Source: Nanobdellota archaeon (GTDB taxonomy: Archaea; Nanobdellota; Nanobdellia; Woesearchaeales; GCA-2686295). From it: DNA of 12,390 nucleotides. This document shows positions 1 through 6,100 of the stretch, piece by piece. Positions within the stretch are counted from its first letter, which is position 1, and each line of letters opens with the position of its first letter. Location of the stretch: positions 1-12,390 of the forward strand of contig JAHJDK010000241.1 in the NCBI GenBank assembly GCA_018812505.1. Reading direction: 5' to 3'. The notes below the pieces were generated by a model. The model did no database searches and had not been told where the DNA came from. It saw only the letters and a list, made by a program, of their open reading frames with translations. Position numbers and translations under genes: made by a program.

Positions 1-381
1 TTCCATTTCTTTCTCACTAATATCTTTATGAGGCCAAGAACCTAAATTATCATTTTTAAATCTTGGAATTATGTGAAAGTGAGCGTGAAAAATAACCTGT
101 CCGGCAGCAGCCTCGTTATTCATTCCTAAGTTGAAGCCGTCTGCACCAACAGCTTTAACAACTGCATTTGCAACTTTCTTCAAAAACTCCATTAAGTCAG
201 TTTCTTCTGCTTTTGGAAAATCTAACAAGTTTCTGCAATGATGCTTTGGAACCACCAAAGTATGTCCTTTGTTTACAGGCTTAATATCTAAGAATGCAAA
301 GAATTCATCATCCTCATAAACCTTAGCTGATGAAATCTCGCCTTTGACAATCTTGCAAAACAAGCAATCATCATCTTGCAT
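1..381 (-). CDS. HIT-family (histidine triad) nucleotide hydrolase, 3' end cut by window
   Basis: The reading frame starts at the ATG at 381-379 and stays open to the left edge (127 residues visible, C-terminus missing). It has a CLFC pair at residues 6-9, which with later histidines usually binds zinc in this family, the LDIKPVNKGH strand-loop around 31-40, and the diagnostic triad HAHFH at 99-103 followed by IIPR. HIT hydrolases cleave nucleoside phosphoramidates or other AMP-X compounds; the central triad histidine is the nucleophile. The gene begins 3 bases after the stop of the HAD gene, with GAGGTG at 393-388 as ribosome binding site inside the HAD coding end, so the two are co-transcribed. 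Family assignment is firm; the exact substrate is not known. Confidence 0.93.
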   Translation of the reverse strand, partial: MQDDDCLFCKIVKGEISSAKVYEDDEFFAFLDIKPVNKGHTLVVPKHHCRNLLDFPKAEETDLMEFLKKVANAVVKAVGADGFNLGMNNEAAAGQVIFHAHFHIIPRFKNDNLGSWPHKDISEKEME

Positions 382-384
382 AAA

Positions 385-1050
385 TCACACCTCTTCAAGT
401 TTGCTTTTTAACTCTTTAAGACTAGGAATCTTTGGCTCAAACTCACGAGTATCTCGTCTGTCAACAAGTATAGCTTTTATGCCTGCATTCTTAGCACCTT
501 CTACATCAGTAGGTATTGCGTCTCCAACCATAATAACTTCAGAATTCTTCAGTTTAACCTGTTTTAAAGCATACTGAAACATTTTCTTGTCAGTCTTTAA
601 TAACCCAATATCACAAGATAACACCACTGCATCAAAATATTTTTTTAAATCGAACTTATCCAATAATTGTGGGATTGAAAGATTATCAGTGTTTGAGATA
701 AGTACTAACTTATAGCTTTTTTTCATCTCCTCCAAAACCTCAATAGTTTCTGCAAAGGGCTTGCTTAAGAAAGTGTTCTTATTCCACATGCCAACTAAAG
801 TGTCATAGACAAACTCAGGAGGTTTAACATCGAATTCTTTTGCAACATTATGAAATGCCTCTGTCAAGGTTTCCACTTTTGAAGTCATAAAAGCCTTTTC
901 AAATCTCACAATGTAATCAGAGAAAGGCATGTCAATCCTGAAAATGCGCTGAGCTCTTCTAGATGGACTTGGAAATAATCCATTCTCAACAATAGTTCCC
1001 CAGAAATCAAAAAATAAACATTTAATCTTAGTCTTAGCTATTATAACCAC
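385..1050 (-). CDS. HAD-superfamily hydrolase (subfamily I-like phosphatase)
   Basis: A 221-residue protein with the HAD motifs in order. Motif I is FFDFWGT with nucleophile Asp15. Motif II is the Ser in LVLISNTDN. Motif III is the Lys in GLLKTDKKMF. Motif IV is VGDAIPTDVEGAKNAG. A helical cap-like segment lies between motifs I and II. The usual second Asp of motif I (DxD) is Trp17 here; DxWGT variants exist in HAD proteins, but this Asp is normally the acid/base of phosphatases, so the reaction is uncertain. The start is GTG at 1050; a TATA-like box 26 bases upstream would place transcription start almost on it, implying a leaderless mRNA. The gene sits 49 bases after HPRT and directly before HIT, so a nucleotide-related substrate is a fair inference. 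Confidence 0.88.
   Translation of the reverse strand: MVIIAKTKIKCLFFDFWGTIVENGLFPSPSRRAQRIFRIDMPFSDYIVRFEKAFMTSKVETLTEAFHNVAKEFDVKPPEFVYDTLVGMWNKNTFLSKPFAETIEVLEEMKKSYKLVLISNTDNLSIPQLLDKFDLKKYFDAVVLSCDIGLLKTDKKMFQYALKQVKLKNSEVIMVGDAIPTDVEGAKNAGIKAILVDRRDTREFEPKIPSLKELKSKLEEV
388..393 (-). promoter_or_regulatory. Shine-Dalgarno site for the HIT gene
   Basis: GAGGTG lies 6 bases before the HIT start codon and inside the last codons of the HAD gene. This supports the ATG at 381 and translation from a shared mRNA. Confidence 0.7.
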
Positions 1051-1075
1051 CTTAAAACTTTAAAATTAATGATTG

Positions 1076-1083
1076 TTTTTAAA
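1076..1083 (-). promoter_or_regulatory. TATA-like box for the HAD-HIT unit
   Basis: TTTAAAAA on the minus strand, centred about 29 bases before the GTG start at 1050. It lies in the 49-base gap after HPRT, so HAD-HIT can be transcribed on its own or by read-through. Confidence 0.45.
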
Positions 1084-1099
1084 TCTTGCTATGAATTAT

Positions 1100-1783
1100 T
1101 TATTTTTCTTCATATTTCTCCTTTGCAAAGTCACTAAGCTCACAAAGATGAACCAATGTTCTGAAATTCTCATTAAAATCCAAACCATACCCCACTACAA
1201 ACTTATTTGGTATTGAAAAACCTGCAAACTTAGGCTTAAAACCATTGCTTTCAGAAGTTCTCTTAACAGTTAAAGAAGCGACTGCAATCTCAAGAGGTTG
1301 ATATTGTAAAAGATGTCCTATCAAACCGCCAGTCGGAATCTGACCTTTAACATAATCCTTGCCAGCCATTGTTTTTCCTGAATCAATTATATCCTCTATA
1401 AGTAACACTCTCTTATCTTTTATAACTTCAGGATATTTCAAGGTTCCAATGTGAAGTTTACCTGTAGCTTTATCATTTTTATAGCTCGATGCAGGAATAT
1501 AATCAAAACCAAAAGGCTTGTCACCTACTTGTGCAAATGATATCAAGTAATGCTTCAAATCCGAAAAAATCTGATCCGAACCTTTTAAAACACACAACAT
1601 GTACAAGTCATCATGTTTATAATCATCACGAATTTCTCTAGCCAAAGTTTTAATCCGATCTCTAATCATACCTCCAGGTATAATAATTGAAGAAATATCT
1701 TTTTTATCAACGTTGTCAGGTAAAATAAACTGTTCAGTTGAATATCCAAAGTTGTCAGGAATAAATACTGGTTCTGAAGGCAT
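1100..1783 (-). CDS. hpt: Hypoxanthine(-guanine) phosphoribosyltransferase, eukaryotic-like form
   Basis: A 227-residue type I phosphoribosyltransferase, which joins hypoxanthine or guanine to PRPP to give IMP or GMP. Visible motifs: the LKGS pyrophosphate loop at 67-70, the flexible loop SSYKNDKATG at 99-108, the PRPP motif LLIEDIIDSGKT at 127-138, VKRT at 173-176 (the purine-contacting Lys in human HPRT) and KFVVGYGLDFNE at 194-205. An N-terminal extension (FGYSTEQFILP), the segment GFKPKFAGFSIP and a C-terminal tail ending AKEKY match human HPRT1 from memory better than the short bacterial enzymes. About 12 extra residues (141-162) follow the PRPP motif. The ATG at 1783 lies about 25 bases after a good TATA box, suggesting a leaderless mRNA. 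It leads the minus-strand salvage cluster. Confidence 0.95.
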   Translation of the reverse strand: MPSEPVFIPDNFGYSTEQFILPDNVDKKDISSIIIPGGMIRDRIKTLAREIRDDYKHDDLYMLCVLKGSDQIFSDLKHYLISFAQVGDKPFGFDYIPASSYKNDKATGKLHIGTLKYPEVIKDKRVLLIEDIIDSGKTMAGKDYVKGQIPTGGLIGHLLQYQPLEIAVASLTVKRTSESNGFKPKFAGFSIPNKFVVGYGLDFNENFRTLVHLCELSDFAKEKYEEK

Positions 1784-1804
1784 AAAAACAGAAACTAAAA
1801 TTTA

Positions 1805-1812
1805 TTTATATA
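1805..1812 (-). promoter_or_regulatory. TATA box for HPRT
   Basis: TATATAAA on the minus strand, centred about 25 bases before the HPRT ATG at 1783, the spacing expected between an archaeal TATA box and a transcription start at the start codon. Confidence 0.65.
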
Positions 1813-1838
1813 CCTTTGGAATAAATTAATGCAACTTT

Positions 1839-1845
1839 AAAAAAA
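1839..1845 (-). terminator. T-run terminator downstream of tRNA-Ala(GGC)
   Basis: Seven consecutive T on the minus strand, one base after the outer copy of the tRNA-Ala 3' tail (1847-1858). Archaeal RNA polymerase terminates at such oligo-T tracts, so the tRNA transcript probably includes both tail copies. Confidence 0.5.
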
Positions 1846-1846
1846 G

Positions 1847-1858
1847 TGGACTCTGCGG
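1847..1858 (-). repeat. Direct repeat, outer copy of tRNA-Ala 3' tail
   Basis: CCGCAGAGTCCA on the minus strand, identical to 1909-1920. It contains four of five T-stem bases, the acceptor 3' strand AGAGTCC and discriminator A73. The base before it is A rather than the C61 of the inner copy. It is followed by C and a T-run, as expected for the natural end of a tRNA gene. Confidence 0.85.
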
Positions 1859-1908
1859 TTCTCAAAAATAAGTTTTTGGTACCCAGAGATCCATTTCGCT
1901 TTGCTCAA

Positions 1909-1920
1909 TGGACTCTGCGG
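1909..1920 (-). repeat. Direct repeat, inner copy of tRNA-Ala 3' tail
   Basis: Identical 12 bases to 1847-1858, starting 62 bases apart. Here the preceding base on the minus strand is C (1921), giving the full T-stem strand CCCGC that pairs with GCGGG at 2144-2140. Confidence 0.85.
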
Positions 1921-1921
1921 G

Positions 1922-2132
1922 ACTTTCATCAACGACGGTCACAACAAAATGATTTCACATTTTGAGTTTCAAAAACCATTGGTTTTTGTCATTTCCGTCG
2001 ACACCATAAGCCTCCTTTTAGTCGGCGACGCTTACGCGTCAGGTGTGATTTCGATTCTTGACAACAATATTTTTTTGTGGGACTTCGACAAAGTCGAATG
2101 TCGCACTTCGTTGTCAACGGGCGAAACCGTTG
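1922..2132 (-). ncRNA. Hairpin-rich insert in the tRNA-Ala T arm (intron-like, class unknown)
   Basis: The 211 bases between the tRNA halves carry about 17 CpG dinucleotides, while the AT-rich spacers on both sides have none. They are packed with inverted repeats: 2115-2120/2127-2132 (6 pairs, at the insert boundary), 2058-2065/2110-2117 (8 pairs) enclosing a long imperfect hairpin, 2027-2040 (5 pairs, GTAA tetraloop on the minus strand), 1970-1988 (8 pairs) and 1933-1938/1995-2000 (6 pairs). This composition is typical of structured RNA in an AT-rich genome. I could not fit a bulge-helix-bulge at the junctions, nor a complete group I core (P4-P6 and a good P7 are missing). No plausible protein is encoded. 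It may be an intron, an inserted small RNA or a mobile-element remnant. Confidence 0.5.
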
Positions 2133-2213
2133 TTTTGAACCCGCGGCCTCTCGATTGCCAACCGAGCGCTCTACCGAACTGAGCTAAGAGCCCAATCTTT
2201 TAATAAAAGCTTG

Positions 2214-2224
2214 AATTTTTTATC
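2214..2224 (-). promoter_or_regulatory. Possible TATA box for tRNA-Ala(GGC)
   Basis: GATAAAAAATT on the minus strand, centred about 26 bases before tRNA position 1 at 2193. The tRNA may therefore have its own promoter rather than depend on tRNA-Ala(CGC) upstream. Confidence 0.35.
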
Positions 2225-2260
2225 TGTTTAAAAAATTATTGCTATGACTGTATTTGATTA

Positions 2261-2332
2261 TGGACTTGACGGGAGTCGCACCCGCGGCCTCAACGTTGCG
2301 AACGTTGCGCTCTACTGCTGAGCTACAAGCCC
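2261..2332 (-). tRNA. tRNA-Ala(CGC)
   Basis: A complete 72-base cloverleaf: acceptor GGGCTTG/CAAGTCC with the G3-U70 wobble that marks alanine tRNAs, D arm GCTC-AGCAGTA-GAGC, anticodon arm CAACG-TTCGCAA-CGTTG (anticodon CGC, alanine), variable AGGCC, T arm GCGGG-TGCGACT-CCCGT, discriminator A73, no encoded CCA. Two normally invariant bases differ: the D loop has A where G18 is expected and the T loop has G where U55 is expected. These two bases contact each other in the tRNA elbow. The neighbouring tRNA-Ala(GGC) keeps G18 and T55, so this is not a general feature of the genome. Confidence 0.93.
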
Positions 2333-2360
2333 TTTTTTAGGCTTTTGAAAAAGCTTGTTC

Positions 2361-2368
2361 TTTAATAG
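2361..2368 (-). promoter_or_regulatory. Possible TATA box for tRNA-Ala(CGC)
   Basis: CTATTAAA on the minus strand, centred about 32 bases upstream of tRNA position 1 at 2332, allowing a short 5' leader. The region is very AT-rich, so chance matches are easy. Confidence 0.3.
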
Positions 2369-2424
2369 TTTTGTTTTTTTAATAACTGTTCACAACTATA
2401 CAAGTATGGATGACTATAGAAAAG

Positions 2425-2432
2425 TTTATATA
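2425..2432 (+). promoter_or_regulatory. TATA box for the surface operon
   Basis: TTTATATA preceded by AAAAG (BRE-like), centred about 26 bases before the ATG at 2455. This predicts a leaderless mRNA for the first gene of the operon. Confidence 0.6.
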
Positions 2433-2454
2433 GTATTATTATAGATAGATACTT

Positions 2455-3123
2455 ATGAAAAAAGCTCAAATTACTATTTTTGCTATTATCGGCTTGGTTC
2501 TGTTAATAATTCTTGGTTTTGTATTGTTTGTTGTTAAAGAAATGAACCAACCGCAAGAAATAGAGGTGGTTAATGACGAAACAACTCTTTTTGTGAAGAG
2601 TTGCGCTGACGGCTTATTATCAGAAGCAGTCACTATTGTAAGCTTGCAAGGAGGATACATCTATACTCCTGAACCTTACGCGACTTTTGAAGGATTCAAT
2701 GTTCCTGTGTTTGATGGAGGGGTTACACCTGTTTCCAGCATAGAAGAGAATATTGGTTTATATATAGATGAATACATAGTAGATTGTTTGGAACAATCAG
2801 GCTTTGAAGGTTTTGACCTTGAGCAATTCTCTGACTTCAAAACAGAAACAGTTGTTGGAGAATCATCCGTCAGCATAAAATCAAGTTTTATCTATGAAGA
2901 TTTTCAGAAAGAGTTTTCATCAAAAATTGACAGTTCTTTCGGAGAACTGCTTCAAATAGCTAAAAAAATAATTGATATCAGGAATTCACCTAGTTGGAGC
3001 TACTTGCAAATTCAATTATTGAAATCAGAGTATGACATAGTCATTGAAAGCACAACAATAATGACGACAGAGGTTTATTATCTCGAAAAAGGAGATTCAT
3101 TCCTTGGTTTCGCAATCATATAG
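2455..3123 (+). CDS. Membrane-anchored surface protein with a DPANN-type N-terminal segment
   Basis: A 222-residue protein of unknown function. Residues 1-26 are two lysines, then AQITIF and a long hydrophobic stretch, a pattern common at the N-terminus of DPANN surface proteins and resembling pilin or class III signal segments. It lacks the usual Glu at mature position 5, so prepilin-peptidase cleavage before Gln5 is uncertain; it may simply be a signal anchor. The rest is acidic and extracytoplasmic by inference, with two cysteines (in VKSCADGLL and IVDCLEQSG) that could pair, and a QGGYIYTPEP segment that I recall from related DPANN proteins. The ATG lies about 26 bases after a TATA box. 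The giant secreted protein follows after 14 bases, so the two probably act together at the cell surface. Confidence 0.75.
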   Translation: MKKAQITIFAIIGLVLLIILGFVLFVVKEMNQPQEIEVVNDETTLFVKSCADGLLSEAVTIVSLQGGYIYTPEPYATFEGFNVPVFDGGVTPVSSIEENIGLYIDEYIVDCLEQSGFEGFDLEQFSDFKTETVVGESSVSIKSSFIYEDFQKEFSSKIDSSFGELLQIAKKIIDIRNSPSWSYLQIQLLKSEYDIVIESTTIMTTEVYYLEKGDSFLGFAII

Positions 3124-3129
3124 GAGGGT
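3123..3129 (+). promoter_or_regulatory. Shine-Dalgarno site of the giant protein gene
   Basis: GGAGGGT overlaps the TAG stop of the preceding gene and lies 8 bases before the ATG at 3138, linking the two genes translationally. Confidence 0.75.
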
Positions 3130-3137
3130 ACATTAAA

Positions 3138-6100
3138 ATGAGAAAGTACAGTTTAATAGGTTTATTATTGGTTTGTCTAGCATTGATGTCTACGTTTGCT
3201 GTAGCATCTCCAATGTCTGTTTCGGATTATTTAGTTGGACACATGACTAAAATGAGTCAAGAAGAACTATCTAGCGTTAGCCCTCTAGACATAGTTAAAG
3301 CTATGGAGAAAATAGCTAATGTCGAAATAAAAGACGCAAAGATATACAAAGATGGATATGAAGTAAAGAGCGAAGCAGAAACATCAGTATACATGTCTGA
3401 TGAACAATTATCCAAGAATGCTCAAACGATTGCAGTCAGCCTCTACAAGGAAGCAGGATATAGTGATGAAGAGATTGCAAGCATGTTAGCAGCTGCAAAT
3501 CAAAAAATAGCTGATAATGACAGAATAGCATATACATCTATAAATGTCAAGAATCATAGATTACATAACTTAACAGGTTTTTTGCTTGCTTACTTCAATA
3601 ATAATAATCCTAAAATCATGAGTGTTGCTGAATTATCAAAATTCTCATCATCCAAAATAACTATTATAAAAGATAAAGATGGAATGATTAACAGGTACTA
3701 CAAGCCACAGTACAGCACTGATAAAAGAGGGAATTTCAATCAAGACACATTACTAATGGTCTACATGATAATTGCCACGAAGATAGCAGAGGAAAATCCT
3801 GAATATATTTCTGAAATGGAACGTGAGGAATTAAGCATCACCAATCAAGGAGCTGTTTTAAATGCTGTAAACAAGAAAGATTCTAACAGAAGAGAGATTG
3901 GAAATGATTATTTTGCAAAGAACTTGCCTAGAAAAACATTTACTGAGATAAGAGATTTGTTTGACAATGAGAAATTGCTTCTTAGAACAGTTGCAAATTA
4001 TGAGAGTGTGTATGAGATTCAAAAGGTTTATGGAGTAACAAACATACAAGATAGATCTGTAGCTTACGATAAAAATAAAGGTATTTTATTAAAATTTGGT
4101 TTATCTGATTATAATAGTAGGAAAATGGTTTACGTGACATTTGCAAACCTTGGATTAGTGCTTGATCAAGGTGCTATGCCAAAACTTAAAATGGGAAAAG
4201 ATGATTATATATATCTACAAAAAGCTCTTTCTTCATATAGAAATTTCGAAGAGATATACCCTGAAATCGGTTTGAGCGATGGAGCACTTGTTGAGTTTAG
4301 TCAAAATAAATTCAAAGACAAACAAGTCATAGAAACATCTGTTTCTAAACTTTCAAAGATAACAGGTCAAGTCACAGGCTCTGACACTTTCGATTTTGAA
4401 GTTGTTAATTTAAATACTGAAATATTGTTTTCAGGTAAAGCAGTGGACTTAAGTGATATGTATGCTCAAGTGAGCAATAAGAATGGCTTTAACGAGCCAG
4501 GAGAATATCTCTACACAGTTTATTACGCTAATGGAATAAATGATACTTGGACAAGCACAATTGCTGAAGAAAAACCAAATATAATGATGATTATAAGTTC
4601 TTTGTGGAATAATATATTTAGCGATGAAGAACCAGAGATGAAATATAAAGTAGAGATAGTACAAGTAGATGAATCTGTTACTCTCGTTACTGTTAGGGAC
4701 ACAGGAGAAGCGTGGGATGTGATTCTTAATACCCCTGGTGTAACGAAAGCTACGATAACTCATATAAAAACCGGTAGAGTGGTTAATGATCCTTATCCTA
4801 GTGTAAAAGGACTTGGAAGCATAAGTGGAAATGTTGTTGCAGAAGAAACAGGAGATCAAACTGAAGTCAGCAGTGATTTCTGCGAAAGCCAAGGTTTTAT
4901 CATTAAGGATCCTGACACTTCAGCCAAACACTTATACAAATGCACCAGCAAGACAGAAGCGCAGGCTTGTAGTAACGAGTTAAAGAAGGTTGGTGAAGTT
5001 GAAACAATTCCTAATTTTAGACCAAAACTCTTAGAGAAATGTGGGCAATTATTTGCGGATAATTCTGACAACAAAGTATGCCAAGAACACAATGCTGACT
5101 GGAGCTGTCAATGCAGTATGGAGCAGTGCGATGCAAACTCTGAGGAATGCCAAACAGGTTTATGCCAAAACCCTGCTGTTTTAAGCATGTATTGTTGCAG
5201 CGATGCAGCTGCTGGAAATGAAAAAGGAGGTTTTCTTAAAAATATAGGTAAGAAGATGGGTGTGCTGTTTAACGGTCGCAAGATTGAAAGCTCAAACCCT
5301 ATCGTTATTCCAAGAAAAACCCTAAAAGAAAGTACTTACGGCTTCACCGCTGAACAGATGAAGTTGTTTGATGCTTTGGCTGAGGCGCAGAAAAACGCTG
5401 ATTACGATTTAAGAGATAAAATAGTCAATATATTAAAGGATGACCACAAAATCGATGCTCGTGACTTGACTAAGTATCCTAAAGCAACTCCTGAAACCAC
5501 TTGGTCTGATCATTGGGCTAGCTTGGGCTCAAAAGTCAATGTTGAAAAAGAAGTTAACAGATTAAAAGAAAATATTGGTGATAAAAACGCTGTTTACGTT
5601 CTTAGAGATACAACCGGCGCTTTCCACTTGGTAGAAGACGTTGATGGAAACCAAATAGACATATCAACTGATAAAAACAATTACTTGATAGTTGACGCCA
5701 GCAAGGTTAAAGAAAAAACAACCATCAAATTTTCTAGCCAGAGAAAAATCCTTAACAAGAAAGGCCAAACAAATGCTTTGGGTTCTTTCTCAATTGATGA
5801 AGACGGAGGGCTTATATCTGGAGGAAACCTTTTCGGCAAGAGGATGGCTGATAATCCTGAATTAAACTTTGCGACAAACGCTCCTAACATGAAGGTTTTG
5901 ACAAAATCATCTGTGTTTTACATTGATGATGGTGACATCAATATTTTCTTGTCAGTGACTGCGGCTGATGAGTTTGAAAAGATTACAGAACTTCAAAAAC
6001 TTCTTAATGACAATAAATGCACTGGTTGGTGGAAAGGAGAAGCACCAATGTCAGGAGTAACAAAAGAAGGCAGACAGTGCAATGAATGGGCTGCTCAAAG

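Larger units (their letters stand above)
1909..2193 (-). tRNA. tRNA-Ala(GGC), interrupted in the T arm by about 211 bases
   Basis: The 5' part is a complete tRNA up to the T loop: acceptor GGGCTCT from 2193, D arm GCTC-AGTTCGGTA-GAGC, anticodon arm CTCGG-TTGGCAA-TCGAG (anticodon GGC, alanine), variable AGGCC, T stem GCGGG (2144-2140) and T loop TTCAAAA (2139-2133). The matching 3' strand does not follow. It appears at 1921-1909 as CCCGC-AGAGTCC-A, restoring a five-pair T stem and a seven-pair acceptor with the G3-U70 wobble, the alanine identity element. The two halves clearly belong together. A second tail copy at 1858-1847 could serve instead, with C61 supplied by base 2132. No CCA is encoded. 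Whether the insert is spliced out or the gene is dead cannot be told from sequence alone. Confidence 0.85.

Noticed and set aside
1990..2020. GGAGGCTTATGGTGTCGACGG resembles the 5' end of tmRNA (GG...UCGACGG)
   Set aside because: No matching acceptor strand AGCCUCC, no tag reading frame, and tmRNA is not expected in archaea; the similarity is short.
1917..2021. GACTAAAA...GGCTTAT and GATGAAAGTCC resemble RNase P RNA conserved regions V and I
   Set aside because: They occur in the reverse order of normal RNase P RNA, and the GTCC of the second lies partly in the tRNA T-stem strand. The other conserved regions are not found, so a circularly permuted RNase P is not supported.
1924..2040. C/D-box-like motifs (TTGATGA near 1924-1930 and CTGA near 2038-2041, minus strand)
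   Set aside because: They appear in the wrong order (D before C), without a terminal stem or guide arrangement.
1909..2144. Bulge-helix-bulge intron at T-loop positions 58-61
   Set aside because: For each junction consistent with a normal T loop, the four bases after the 5' cut do not pair with the start of the 3' exon.
2115..2144. Group I P1 helix: CGGGU of the exon with GCCCG (U-G pair at the splice site)
   Set aside because: Splicing after that U would leave a T loop without the required TTCAA bases, and no full group I core was found.
1901..2182. A 93-residue open frame on the plus strand across the tRNA-Ala insert
   Set aside because: It runs antisense through the tRNA and its hairpins, and has neither a promoter nor a ribosome site; the protein looks random.
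4449..5092. Minus-strand open frames inside the giant protein gene
   Set aside because: They are shadows of the plus-strand coding frame, with atypical composition and no start signals.
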